NCBI GenBank assembly: GCA_902362725.1
Contig: CABIXM010000006.1
Span: forward strand, 62,001-126,000
Length of the DNA: 64,000 nucleotides
Source of the DNA: Clostridiaceae bacterium
GTDB taxonomy: Bacteria > Bacillota > Clostridia > Lachnospirales > Lachnospiraceae
Direction: 5' to 3'
Shown here: piece by piece, positions 24,004-33,151 of the stretch
Position numbering within the stretch: position 1 is the first letter of the stretch
How the letters are laid out: each line of letters starts with the position of its first letter
Translations under genes and position numbers: made by a program
Notes under the pieces: generated by a model
The model's input: only the letters and a program-made list of their open reading frames with translations
Databases searched by the model: none
Told to the model about the DNA's origin: nothing

Positions 24004-25413
24004 TTAGTAGGCGTTCTTATTGATAAAGCCCTTAAAAATCGTCAAAAATAAGATTTTTATATCAAACCCCAGCGTCCAGTTCTCGATATAATAGAGATCG
24101 TACTCAATCCGCTTGCGGATCGAAGTATTGCCCCGGTACCCGTTGATCTGGGCCCAGCCGGTCATACCCGGACGCACCTGGTGTTTAATCATATAACGGG
24201 GAATTTCCTCCCGGAACTTCTCCACGAAGAAGGGCCGCTCCGGACGGGGGCCCACCAGACTCATGTCCCCTTTTAAGATATTGAAGAGCTGCGGCAGCTC
24301 GTCGATGCTGGTCTTGCGGATAATCTTGCCCACCCTGGTGACCCGGGGGTCATTGGGCACAGTCCAGGCGCCCCGCTCCTTCCTGGGAGACTGGACATCC
24401 ATGGAACGGAACTTGTACATCTTAAAGTTCCGGTTGTGAAGCCCCACACGCTCCTGGGCATAAATCAGCGGCCCCGGAGAGGTCAGCTTAATGGCGATGG
24501 CCGTCACCAGCATAATCGGTGAGAAAATGATGATGGCGCAGACTGCCCCTACCAGATCCACACTTCGTTTTACAAATGCGTTAAATGTATTGGTCAGGGG
24601 CACATGGCGGATATTAACCACCGGAAGCCCCATCAAATCCTCGGTATACGGGCGGGTCGGGATGATATTATTGTAATCCGGAATGAATTTTGTATGCACG
24701 CCGGACTTCTCACAGACCGCCACGATGTGTTCCAGCTTGGAATATTCGCTTAAGCCCAGAGTAATGGCGATCTCGTCAGGTTTGGCCCGATCCAGCACCT
24801 CTTCAATTTCCTCGGTACGGCCGAACACCTGCACGCCCCGGTACTTCATGCCCTGCTCCACATTGTCGTCCAGAATGCCCATGATCTCATAGCCCCATTC
24901 CGGATTGGCCTTGATGCGGTCGATGTACTCCTCTGCCGCGCGGCTGTAGCCCACTAGAATCATGTGCTTCTGGTTGAAGCCCTTTTTCCGGAGCTGATGC
25001 AGGGCCAGACGGATGACATTGCGGGCCATAGCCTCCAGCACGATATTGATGATATAGAAATACACCAGCATCCGCCGGGAGTAGTTATTCGTGAACTCTG
25101 TATTCCAGCGCAGGAAAAACATGGCCATCATAAAGAGACCCAGACCTATGGTATTGGCCTGCACGATCTTCTCCAGTTCCACGCGCTTTCTCCGGACGCT
25201 CTTGGTGGTATACATGCCAAAAGCCGCGTAAAGCGCCAGATATCCCGGCACCAGCGGAATCAGAATCAGCATATAATCTTTGAATACAAAGCCGGATATA
25301 TTATCCAGCACTTTAAACTGTATCGTCCACGCCAGCAGATAGGCTGCCGCAACCACCAGTGCATCCACCACCACATGAAGCCGGTTGAAATGCTGCTGAT
25401 TATCTTTTATCAC
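24004..25413 (-). CDS. Polyprenyl-phosphate sugar-1-phosphate transferase (WbaP/WcaJ type)
   Basis: Initiating enzyme of 469 residues that loads the first hexose-1-phosphate on undecaprenyl phosphate. Four to five N-terminal membrane helices are followed by a CoA-binding-like domain ([15 protein letters not shown]) and the C-terminal catalytic domain with [33 protein letters not shown] and [15 protein letters not shown], which are family hallmarks. The start codon is GTG. About 40 bases upstream lies copy 1 of the repeated structured leader. The sugar (glucose, galactose or another) cannot be told from sequence. It is followed by the LCP ligase gene. Confidence 0.93.
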   Translation of the reverse strand: MIKDNQQHFNRLHVVVDALVVAAAYLLAWTIQFKVLDNISGFVFKDYMLILIPLVPGYLALYAAFGMYTTKSVRRKRVELEKIVQANTIGLGLFMMAMFFLRWNTEFTNNYSRRMLVYFYIINIVLEAMARNVIRLALHQLRKKGFNQKHMILVGYSRAAEEYIDRIKANPEWGYEIMGILDDNVEQGMKYRGVQVFGRTEEIEEVLDRAKPDEIAITLGLSEYSKLEHIVAVCEKSGVHTKFIPDYNNIIPTRPYTEDLMGLPVVNIRHVPLTNTFNAFVKRSVDLVGAVCAIIIFSPIMLVTAIAIKLTSPGPLIYAQERVGLHNRNFKMYKFRSMDVQSPRKERGAWTVPNDPRVTRVGKIIRKTSIDELPQLFNILKGDMSLVGPRPERPFFVEKFREEIPRYMIKHQVRPGMTGWAQINGYRGNTSIRKRIEYDLYYIENWTLGFDIKILFLTIFKGFINKNAY

Positions 25414-25449
25414 TACTTCTCACCCACAAACCTTTTTCTGTAATGATTC

Positions 25450-25566
25450 AGTACCTTCATAATTACAGAAATTCGCAGATTCATGAAAATTCGCTTCGCG
25501 AATGGAATCTGCTCACGCCTGAATCATGTTCTTACGGCTTCAGCAGCAAATGCTTCAGCCTGTACT
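25450..25566 (-). ncRNA. Repeated structured leader element, copy 1
   Basis: A 117-nt element on the minus strand. The outer stem is AGTAC/GTACT (25566-25562 with 25454-25450), the second stem GGCT/AGCC (25560-25557 with 25539-25536) enclosing AGCA/TGCT, and the third GCAGATTC/GAATCTGC (25512-25505 with 25482-25475) enclosing ATTCGC-GAA-GCGAAT. Copy 2 at 54197-54310 keeps all helices through paired changes. The element starts within the stop codon of the upstream glycosyltransferase and ends 36 bp before the GTG of the initiating transferase. There is no T-run, so it is not a simple terminator. Function unknown. Confidence 0.7.
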
Positions 25567-26527
25567 AAACGATTACTTTTCTCACTATATTGCGCCACAA
25601 TTCTAACTGAATTCTGACATATGCCGGAAAATGCTTCCACTTGAAAGGAACCTTTTTCCCCCTGTCACAGGTACGGATTCCTGTCAGAATTCCCCGGGCA
25701 TAGATGCCGCCCAGTCCCTTCTTACAGAAAAATAACTGCTTTGCCCCGAAGCCGATGAGAAAGAACGGCAGATTCAGCATCCGCTGAAAAAGGGGCATAT
25801 TTTTGTAAATAATCCATATATTATTCCGTGAACTTAAAGTCACCTTGAATTCATTGTAACGGGAACCGGATGTTCCGCTGCCTGCGTGAAGAACCTTTGC
25901 CTGCGGGGCATAGAGGTTCTGATATCCATAGATACGGGCCCGCCAGCCGATGTCGATATCCTCCAGATAGGCGAAATGGGCCTCGTCGAAGTATCCGATC
26001 TCCTCAAAGACCGCTTTCCGGTAAATGGCCGCTCCCGCACAGGCCGCAAAGACCCGGTCCTGCTCTTCATAGTATATGGAGGAACGGTCCTTTCCTCTCG
26101 CGAATGCCCAGCCCAGCGCACAGTAAAAATTTCCAGCGTCGTCCAGCTTCTCCGGGTGATGAAGCTGAATCAGCTTGGCCTGGGCCGAAAATACCTTTTC
26201 ATCGTCCTGAAGCGCTTCTGCCAGTGCGTCGGTGAAGCCCGGCTCCACCTCTGTATCGTTGTTCAGCAGAATCACATAGGGCCGTGTGGCCGCTTTGATA
26301 CCCTCATTGACTGCCCGGGCAAAGCCATAGTTCTGATCCATGGCCAGAATGCACACTTCCGGGAAATGCTCTCTCGTATATTCCAGACTGCCGTCCTTCG
26401 ACGCATTGTCCACCACGATGAGCTCCGCCTCCGGCGCGTCCGCCAGCACGGACGTAAGACAGGCTTCCATAAAAGCCATTCCATTGTAATTGGGTATCAC
26501 AATGGATACCTGACTGTCAGCCTTCAT
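25565..26527 (-). CDS. GT2 family glycosyltransferase
   Basis: Glycosyltransferase of 320 residues, GT-A fold. It shows VSIVIPNYNG at the start, VVDNASKDGS, NYGFARAVNEG, the DxD-like LNNDTEVEP, and the late YLEDIDIGWRARIYGY, a layout common in rhamnosyltransferases and other polysaccharide transferases. A hydrophobic, basic C-terminal patch suggests peripheral membrane contact. Its start overlaps the end of the preceding glycosyltransferase by 11 bp. The donor and acceptor are unknown. Confidence 0.9.
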   Translation of the reverse strand: MKADSQVSIVIPNYNGMAFMEACLTSVLADAPEAELIVVDNASKDGSLEYTREHFPEVCILAMDQNYGFARAVNEGIKAATRPYVILLNNDTEVEPGFTDALAEALQDDEKVFSAQAKLIQLHHPEKLDDAGNFYCALGWAFARGKDRSSIYYEEQDRVFAACAGAAIYRKAVFEEIGYFDEAHFAYLEDIDIGWRARIYGYQNLYAPQAKVLHAGSGTSGSRYNEFKVTLSSRNNIWIIYKNMPLFQRMLNLPFFLIGFGAKQLFFCKKGLGGIYARGILTGIRTCDRGKKVPFKWKHFPAYVRIQLELWRNIVRKVIV

Positions 26528-27995
26528 ACATCACCGCCCAGGGTTCATAATAGATATGGTAACCGCTCGCCGTAAGGTTCGCTGCCAGTTCTTCCACTGA
26601 CACTCCGCCACTCTCCGGCACACACGCCTTCCATACATCCGTCCGCACCAGAAAACAGTCCGTGGGTGTCTCCAGCTCCTGCTGCAGGGTCGCCCGGTGA
26701 TTGTACCCGGTGTAGCCGGCCTTCAGACCCTTCATCCCGTCAGAGAAGGGATCCTGCACGCCCCGCATCCGGATATCCGAAGTCAGTCTCTTTCCTGCAT
26801 CGTAGACCCGCGCGCAGGCCAGTCCCGCATCGGGTCGGTCACAGCAGGCCTTCAGCGTCTCGAAAAACTGCTTCTGTACCCGTATCCGGTTCTTCTCCGG
26901 ATTCTGAACATGCACAAAAAGCATATAACGTTCTTTCCCAAAAATTGTTACGGAAATATTACATGCCTTATCATAATATACAACTTTTACCTCTGTTTGT
27001 CCATCGAATTTTTTTAAAGAATTCTTTAAGATGGCAGGGCTTCCCGGATAACAGACCCGATAGAAGCCATAATTCTCTGTATCCTGCACCTGACCGCTGC
27101 GTCCGGTGCGGCCAAGATGGGCCGCCACCGCCCGCTTTCCGGCCTCGTAGGCATAGAGCTTGCTCTCCGGGTTCGTGGCCGTGGAAGCCTCGTGGCTGCG
27201 CCAGGAATAGAGCACCTTCGACACATGGAGCACCCGATCCGCCTTTTCCGTACAGCGGAAGATAAAATCATGATCCTGGGCCCCGTCGAACTCCTCCCGG
27301 AATCCGCCCACCTCCAGGGCAATCCTGCGCCGTACCACAAAGAAGTGGCAGATATAATTGTTGCTCCGCAGATATTCCTGATTATAATCGGGCTTGAAAT
27401 GAGGCTGAAAATGACGGGTCAGTTCCATATTTACCTTATCCTCATCCGTATAGACCGCATCCGCCCCGCCGTTCTCGTTGAGTGCCCGCAGGATCTCAAA
27501 AAGGGCCCCCGGAAGCAGCAGATCGTCATGATCCAAAAGGCCCACATAATCTCCGGACGCCAGTGTCAGCGCCGCGTTTGTATTGTCAGAAATTCCCAGA
27601 TTCTCAGCCAGATGCCGGTACCGGATCCGTCCATCCTGCTCTTCATATTCCCGCACCACCCGTTCGACCTTATCGGAAGGACTTCCATCCGCGATGCACA
27701 ATTCCAGCTTCCCATAGCTCTGGGACAGCACGGATTCGATCATCTGCCGCAGAAAGGTCTCCGGCGTCTCATAGGCCGGCACAAGGATGCTGATACAGGG
27801 TTCATACGGAAAACGTGTCTCCTTCTGTCGCCGCTCTGTCTCCCCATCCGGGAGCTGCGCCGCCAGCCACGCGTCGTACCCTTCCTCTGCCTGATTTCTT
27901 CTTTTTCGTTCGATTACCTTACAGTAAAGCCGGGCGAGCCCGTACTTTCGGATATACCGCAGTCCGCGCCCGCCAAGCTGAATCAGTTTCTTCAT
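26517..27995 (-). CDS. GT2 family glycosyltransferase, large
   Basis: Protein of 492 residues. After a basic N-terminal segment of about 65 residues comes a GT2 domain with CISILVPAYETPETF, CIADGSPSDK, NLGISDNTNAAL, LDHDDLLLP (the DxD) and the acceptor-side QDHDFIFRC. The C-terminal 180 residues resemble a degenerate second GT domain, lacking a clear DxD but with FLVRTDVWKA. The N-terminal half is similar to the tandem enzyme at 47075-49045. It would extend the wall polysaccharide backbone. It follows the DUF4956 gene by 12 bp. Confidence 0.88.
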   Translation of the reverse strand: MKKLIQLGGRGLRYIRKYGLARLYCKVIERKRRNQAEEGYDAWLAAQLPDGETERRQKETRFPYEPCISILVPAYETPETFLRQMIESVLSQSYGKLELCIADGSPSDKVERVVREYEEQDGRIRYRHLAENLGISDNTNAALTLASGDYVGLLDHDDLLLPGALFEILRALNENGGADAVYTDEDKVNMELTRHFQPHFKPDYNQEYLRSNNYICHFFVVRRRIALEVGGFREEFDGAQDHDFIFRCTEKADRVLHVSKVLYSWRSHEASTATNPESKLYAYEAGKRAVAAHLGRTGRSGQVQDTENYGFYRVCYPGSPAILKNSLKKFDGQTEVKVVYYDKACNISVTIFGKERYMLFVHVQNPEKNRIRVQKQFFETLKACCDRPDAGLACARVYDAGKRLTSDIRMRGVQDPFSDGMKGLKAGYTGYNHRATLQQELETPTDCFLVRTDVWKACVPESGGVSVEELAANLTASGYHIYYEPWAVMYEG

Positions 27996-28007
27996 AAATG
28001 CTATTTC

Positions 28008-28682
28008 CTAGAAAGTCACTTCACCGTCATGGGCAATCAGGGATGCGGAAAGCACGGTATCCACTGCGGACACTTCCTTCACGAAAGCGCTCTCCTCTTT
28101 TACGCGCACCTCCACGACCATATCCAGTGTGCCCGCTGTCAGGTTTCTGGACTTCACTTTATAATAGTTGCTGTATTTCTTCACGATATCCAGAACTGCG
28201 TCCTCTTTGTCCACATCGGTCACATTGACCACCAGCATCATGGGCGCTCTGGACGCCGGCAGGTTCTCCAGCACCAGAATCAGAATCGTCACCACCAGAC
28301 AGGTCAGGAGCGCTACCTCATAGAGACCTGCGCCGCAGATGATACCGATACTGATGGACCAGAACAGGAACACCAGATCCATCGGATCCTTGATAGCGGT
28401 ACGGAAACGCACGATGGACAGCGCGCCGACCATACCAAGGGAAATGACCAGATTGGACTGCATGGCCAGAATGATGGCCGCCGTGATCACGGACATGGCC
28501 GCCAGAGATACATTGAAGCCCTTGGAATAAAAGGACTTTCTCGTCATCAGACGGTAAATCAGAAATACATAGCAGGCCAGAATACAGGTTACCGCGAAGG
28601 TGGCCATGATTCGTCCTGCGGAAATATCCATACTGGTAAATCCTTCCAGAAATGATTTTTTAAACACATCTTTAAATCCCAT
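28008..28682 (-). CDS. DUF4956 family membrane protein
   Basis: Protein of 224 residues with four predicted membrane helices in the first 140 residues and a soluble ferredoxin-like C-terminal domain. The family signature SLGMVGALSIVRFRTAIKDP is intact, with an Arg-x-Arg and Lys-Asp-Pro between helices. Genes of this family often sit beside VTC-domain and CotH genes, exactly as here. The biochemical role is unknown; a link to phosphate polymers or surface protein phosphorylation has been suggested from context. GGAGG precedes the ATG. Confidence 0.9.
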   Translation of the reverse strand: MGFKDVFKKSFLEGFTSMDISAGRIMATFAVTCILACYVFLIYRLMTRKSFYSKGFNVSLAAMSVITAAIILAMQSNLVISLGMVGALSIVRFRTAIKDPMDLVFLFWSISIGIICGAGLYEVALLTCLVVTILILVLENLPASRAPMMLVVNVTDVDKEDAVLDIVKKYSNYYKVKSRNLTAGTLDMVVEVRVKEESAFVKEVSAVDTVLSASLIAHDGEVTF

Positions 28683-28770
28683 TTTGTTATATCCTCCATC
28701 TCATAAGCTTAAAATATGTATGAATACACGCTGCTCTCCCGCAACCGTTATTCTCGTTTTTAAGTATCTC

Positions 28771-29466
28771 TCAGTCCGGGATTCCCGTAAAGGAATACCG
28801 TCTGCAGAGATAATATTTGGAAAATGCGGTCTGTCTTAAGCGTTCAAGCTGCAGATTCCGGTAGATATAATCCGGAAGGAACTCATCGTACTTGACCTCC
28901 AGAATCTGCTTTCCTTTTTCCATGATGGGCCGCATGGGCACCTGCTTCTCCAGGAAGCGGCTGCAATAATTGGAAGAACGGATATTCAGATCCATGGTAA
29001 TACGGGTATTACCCAGGGGATCCACAAAGGGAACTCGGTCATACTCCACGATAACGGCAGGGCGCAGCAGTCTGGTCCGCATCTGCAGGTTCAGCTTCTG
29101 CAGAACCGGCGGATAGGACGAATCCGGTGGAAGGGGTCTGCCGACCATCAGGCTCCGGCACTGCTCCTCGGTCAGGCGGCAGGACAGCTTCTGGGTCATA
29201 CCGTGTTCCTTCCGCTTCAGCTCCAGGTTGATGCGCGCCGCGCTCTCATTATAGATTCGGATGCGGAACTTCTCTCTGGGATCGGTTCCGATCTCATTTT
29301 CCTTATAGCAGCTGTTATAATAATCATCAAAATACAGGCTGCGGATGTGATACATACCGTCCGCTCCCGCATGCGCGTCCGGCCGGACGAGTCCCTTAAT
29401 CCGATTCTCCAGAAGGGCCAGCTCCGCCGCCGTCACCACGTATTTCAGCTCATGCCGATAATCCAT
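28771..29466 (-). CDS. VTC domain polyphosphate polymerase-like protein
   Basis: Protein of 231 residues with the VTC tunnel domain. Basic residues that line the polyphosphate tunnel are seen as RHELKYVV at the start, FRIRIYN, LELKRKEHG and EYDRVPF, and ILEVKYDEFLPDYI carries the catalytic-type Glu-x-Lys. There is no SPX domain, as is usual in bacteria. It lies between DUF4956 and CotH genes. It may make polyphosphate or act on a related polymer. The 88 bp between it and the DUF4956 gene hold no feature I can support. Confidence 0.9.
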   Translation of the reverse strand: MDYRHELKYVVTAAELALLENRIKGLVRPDAHAGADGMYHIRSLYFDDYYNSCYKENEIGTDPREKFRIRIYNESAARINLELKRKEHGMTQKLSCRLTEEQCRSLMVGRPLPPDSSYPPVLQKLNLQMRTRLLRPAVIVEYDRVPFVDPLGNTRITMDLNIRSSNYCSRFLEKQVPMRPIMEKGKQILEVKYDEFLPDYIYRNLQLERLRQTAFSKYYLCRRYSFTGIPD

Positions 29467-29485
29467 CTTTTCTCCTCCGGGACCT

Positions 29486-31126
29486 CTATTCGTAGCCCAG
29501 CCCCATGTATTCTTTCAGATTGCCGTCAAAATAATAGTCCAGAATGCCAAAGCGATAGAAAGCCAGTCTCCGGAACAGGCTGTAATCCTGATCGCCATTG
29601 CTGTCCGGCCACCGCTCTTCATTCCGGGCCAGCGCGCCGGAATCCTGTATCTGATGCAGCAGCCCGTCAATCTCACGGTTCAGGCTCTCCTCCGAAAAAA
29701 TTCCCTGCCGGAGCTCCTGCCAGGTATCCCGCACATAATCCCGGGAACCGTCCACGTCAAGCTCCACCAGACGGTCTCCGAACGCCCAGTTGATCCGCTC
29801 GGAATAAAGCCCTGTAAAAAGCCCCACATTCCAGAGTGTATCTCCCTCACCCTCGCTCAGGGCGTCTCCCCAGGTCAGATCCATATCCCAGGGGGCAAAA
29901 TACATCTTCGTACCGCTGCCAGTCCTTTTTGCCACATAATACATGTTTTTCCCGCGGTTGTCAATTCCTGACACCGCCTGCAGGAAAATCCATACATTCA
30001 GCGCGCCCTCCCGATCTGTGAGGGCCGAAGCCCGTTCCCGGAACTCCTCGTCCGAAGACAGATCCCGGAGCGCCAGATAATTCAGCAGGGGCTCCCAGCT
30101 GCTGCGATCCACATAGGTATGCTTTCCCTTCAGCTCGTAGCCGTCCAGCTCCAGGCCATATTCGCTCTGCGTCAGAAGCTCCGAAGTGTCCAGGCTCTGG
30201 GATGTAATGGACTTATAGGAAAACTCCTCTTCTCCCGAAGCTTCCTTTTTCCGGTTCAGTTGCCTGGAATCCACCGGCTCGGCCAGCAGATAGAGTCCCC
30301 AGTACTCGTGATTGAAAAAGACCTCCACATAGGTCATCCGGGTACCGAAATTCGCCTTCGGAAAATCCGGGCGTTCCGCTCCAAACTGATTCCACAGATC
30401 CGCACACAGCTTATCCCGAATCTTCGAGGAATCGGTGTACATGGCGTTCAGAATCCACTCGTCGTCCTTTCGGAGGCCGAACAGGGATTTCTTATCGGAT
30501 ACGATGGCCCCGGTGCTGTTCTGCTTTTTCAGGGTCAGCCGATATCCTTTTTTGGGATAAATCCGGCTGGTATTGCCGCGGATATGGGCCTCCAGGATAC
30601 TGGAGGACGTCCAGTTCACCTTGGTGGAATTATCCCAGAAATAAGCACTGCCGCCGAACACCTCCGTGTCGGCATCTTCCGCCGTCTCGATGGAAATCAC
30701 CGGCAGACCCGTGAGCACCAGATCACACTCCTGGTATTCGTTCCCCTTTACCGCATAGAAATGAAATTTTTTTCCTGTCCGGATAGCCTCCTGCTTATCC
30801 GAATCTGTCAGCTTCTCCTCAAAGAGAAGCTCCGTATCCCCGGCAAGCGCCGAGATCTCCCCGCTTTCCCAGGCTTCCGTTTCCATATTCAGGGGCAGAT
30901 AAAAGGTGGATGTGGTCTCATCGTAGGGCAGCTTCTCCCCGGAAAAAACCAGATCCGTAAAGAAAGGCTCCGTCGCCTCGCTGTGGGTCTCCTTCATGGC
31001 CGCCAGTTCTTCCGCGTCCGCCTTTTTCTGAAAGATCAGCTCTCCAAAGCAGTTCCAGAGCAGCATGGCCCCCAGGCAGACTGCCAGCAATATGCAGTTC
31101 AGTATCAGTGCTCTCTGCTTTTTCAA
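29486..31126 (-). CDS. CotH-type protein kinase, membrane anchored
   Basis: Secreted or membrane-anchored atypical kinase of 546 residues. An N-terminal membrane helix at about 5-25 is followed by an acidic stalk, a beta-rich region, and the CotH kinase fold: HIRGNTSRIYPKKGYRL with the ATP-binding lysine, DDEWILNAMYTD, then DNRGKNMYYV and FAPWDMDLTWG with the metal-binding aspartates. In Bacillus, CotH phosphorylates spore coat proteins; the substrate here is unknown. The start is a TTG at 31126, 7 bases after AAGGAG; the ATG codons further upstream lack a ribosome site. Known neighbours VTC and DUF4956 follow. Confidence 0.88.
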   Translation of the reverse strand: MKKQRALILNCILLAVCLGAMLLWNCFGELIFQKKADAEELAAMKETHSEATEPFFTDLVFSGEKLPYDETTSTFYLPLNMETEAWESGEISALAGDTELLFEEKLTDSDKQEAIRTGKKFHFYAVKGNEYQECDLVLTGLPVISIETAEDADTEVFGGSAYFWDNSTKVNWTSSSILEAHIRGNTSRIYPKKGYRLTLKKQNSTGAIVSDKKSLFGLRKDDEWILNAMYTDSSKIRDKLCADLWNQFGAERPDFPKANFGTRMTYVEVFFNHEYWGLYLLAEPVDSRQLNRKKEASGEEEFSYKSITSQSLDTSELLTQSEYGLELDGYELKGKHTYVDRSSWEPLLNYLALRDLSSDEEFRERASALTDREGALNVWIFLQAVSGIDNRGKNMYYVAKRTGSGTKMYFAPWDMDLTWGDALSEGEGDTLWNVGLFTGLYSERINWAFGDRLVELDVDGSRDYVRDTWQELRQGIFSEESLNREIDGLLHQIQDSGALARNEERWPDSNGDQDYSLFRRLAFYRFGILDYYFDGNLKEYMGLGYE

Positions 31127-31218
31127 GCCATTTCTCCTTATCATACCGTGCCGAAAAGGACGATTCAATACCCAATTTCGTCCTTTCGTTTATTATTTCC
31201 ACCTGTTTCGGCCTGTTG

Positions 31219-31647
31219 CTAATGTTTCTCAATAAAAATCTTACGGGTAATGAAGTTGTAAACCATCACCACCGCTGTGGCAAAGATCTTGACGATCATA
31301 TACGCGTACCGGGAGAGGGATGCCAGTTTTGCGTTCTGCTCCATCAGTCCCGCCAGCCAGGAGGTTCCGCCCCACATCATCAGCTGATTGATGCCCAGGC
31401 CGATGAGGCTCAGGATGACGAACAGGGTAAACTGAGCCGCCTTATTGGCCTCTTTGTCCGCGTCGAACACTACGGTGACGCTCAGGATATAGTTGACCAC
31501 CGTAGAAATGGTGTAGGAGCAGCCGCTGGAAATCAGGGAGGGCACTCCGGCCAGCTCGGTCAGGCCTACCATAATAAAATAATCAATAAAGAAGCACAGA
31601 AAACCCACGGCTCCGAACTTGATAATCTGTCCAATCAGTTTCTTCAT
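31219..31647 (-). CDS. GtrA family membrane protein
   Basis: Small polytopic protein of 142 residues with four membrane helices and the GtrA signature KFGAVGFLCFFIDYFI near the start. The family includes proposed flippases or accessory factors for polyprenyl-phosphate-linked sugars. It stands alone here, while a second GtrA domain is fused to a GT2 enzyme at 55893-56957. It follows the phosphodiesterase gene by 28 bp. Confidence 0.9.
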   Translation of the reverse strand: MKKLIGQIIKFGAVGFLCFFIDYFIMVGLTELAGVPSLISSGCSYTISTVVNYILSVTVVFDADKEANKAAQFTLFVILSLIGLGINQLMMWGGTSWLAGLMEQNAKLASLSRYAYMIVKIFATAVVMVYNFITRKIFIEKH

Positions 31648-31675
31648 AATAAATCGTTCTCCATTTTTCTCTGTA

Positions 31676-33142
31676 TTATTCCTGAAGCAGCTCCTCCGGG
31701 TCGCCGGGATTCAGGAAGTCTGTATAGAAACCGTAGATTCCCCGGTTGGCCGCCTTGTACACCTGCTCTCTGGTATCCAGCACGTGGACAAACAGGTCCA
31801 GGTGGTTGGCGTCCGCCAGATCGATGAAATAATCATTGGTCATGCACCAGGCCGGTACGGTAAAGGCTCCGAAGCCCATCTGGTCGGAATACTCCGCCGC
31901 CTCAATCTCCGCGCCGGGAGTTTCCGGCAGCTGATAAGTGGTGAAGAGCCAGTGCTTTACCGGGTAAATCGCATTGATTTTATCATAATCCGGGATATTA
32001 TACAACTGCACAATCAGGTGATCCAGCAGTTTTTCCTGGCCCATCTCCCTGGCCAGGGCCACCAGCTTCTCCATAACCTCATAGAGATTGGTGTTCTCAT
32101 CCTGCTTCACATCGGTGACAAAGTAGAGCTCCGGATGCCCGCTCCAGACCTCCAGAAGCTTCCGTCCGGTCAGGGGTGTCAGCTTGCCGAAATACTTTTC
32201 CTTCTCGAAGGTGGCCAGATCCGGCACCGTGCCGTCATAGGATACGTCGAAATCATCTGAATACCAGGTATGGCGGCAGACCACCTCGCCGTCGGAGGTC
32301 AGGCTCAGATCCACCTCCAGTGTCCGGAAGCCCTCGGAAATGGATTCCTCCAGGGCGTCCAGGGTATTGGTGTAGGTATACTCGCCCGCATTTCCCAGGG
32401 CATGGGCAATCAGGCAGCTCTCCTCGTACCACTGGATCTCATGATCCGCCAGCTTGTCGTGATCGGTGCTGCGGCACACATTGACCAGAAAATCACCCAG
32501 GATTTCCTCCTGCCCCTCCTCGGTATAGGGGCCTACCCAGGTCACGGTAATCTCGGAGATTCCGCCCTTATGGGCTTCGATGACGCCGTCCTCGGTGACT
32601 GTCACAATCTCCGGGTTACTGCTTGTATATGTGATATTCTCCACCAGGCCGTTCAGCGGATCCGGCAGGGTCTCAAAGGACAGCTGATCGCCGGTGTGCA
32701 GCAGATGGTAATATTCATTGGAAGGAATTTCCTCCGGGAACGCAATCTGCATGCTCAGAGCCTTCTGAATGACTGTAACCTTCACCTGGGCCTTCACAAA
32801 GGGATTGCCCTTGGCTTTGGCCGTGATGACCACCGTACCCGGATTCTTTCCGGTAACCACGCCGTCCTCCGATACCTCAGCCACCTCAGGATCTGAGGAT
32901 TTCCAGCTGATTTTTGAGGATGCCAGGGAATTGCCGCGCTCCACCTTCGCGGAAAGCGTCTCCTCCACATGGTCCGTGTAGCGCACCAGGGTATAGCCCT
33001 CCTCCGGCACGCCGGAAAGGGTCACGCTCTTGATGGAGAATACAAAGATGCTGCAAAACAGCAGAATCGCCGCCACCGGCACCAGGATGATCAGCGCGAT
33101 CCGTAAATAATGGGACATCTCCTTCTGATTTTTTTTGCTCAT
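31676..33142 (-). CDS. Membrane-anchored glycerophosphodiester phosphodiesterase with bacterial Ig-like domains
   Basis: Protein of 488 residues. A membrane helix at about 13-37 is followed by two bacterial Ig-like (BIG2-type) repeats, recognised by SSDPEVAEVSEDGVVTGKNPG and SNPEIVTVTEDGVIEAHKGG. The C-terminal 240 residues form a GDPD/PI-PLC-like barrel with catalytic IAHALGNAG, LEVDLSLTSDGEVVCRH and FVTDVKQD. It would face outward and could cleave glycerol-phosphate polymers such as lipoteichoic acid, whose synthase homologue is encoded 9 bp upstream. Domain calls are confident; the substrate is inference. Confidence 0.87.
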   Translation of the reverse strand: MSKKNQKEMSHYLRIALIILVPVAAILLFCSIFVFSIKSVTLSGVPEEGYTLVRYTDHVEETLSAKVERGNSLASSKISWKSSDPEVAEVSEDGVVTGKNPGTVVITAKAKGNPFVKAQVKVTVIQKALSMQIAFPEEIPSNEYYHLLHTGDQLSFETLPDPLNGLVENITYTSSNPEIVTVTEDGVIEAHKGGISEITVTWVGPYTEEGQEEILGDFLVNVCRSTDHDKLADHEIQWYEESCLIAHALGNAGEYTYTNTLDALEESISEGFRTLEVDLSLTSDGEVVCRHTWYSDDFDVSYDGTVPDLATFEKEKYFGKLTPLTGRKLLEVWSGHPELYFVTDVKQDENTNLYEVMEKLVALAREMGQEKLLDHLIVQLYNIPDYDKINAIYPVKHWLFTTYQLPETPGAEIEAAEYSDQMGFGAFTVPAWCMTNDYFIDLADANHLDLFVHVLDTREQVYKAANRGIYGFYTDFLNPGDPEELLQE

Positions 33143-33151
33143 ACTTCCTCC

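Noticed and set aside
27117..28655. Plus-strand frame of 512 codons across the GT2 and DUF4956 genes
   Set aside because: It spans two real minus-strand genes and their junction, with no domain and biased composition. It is a shadow.
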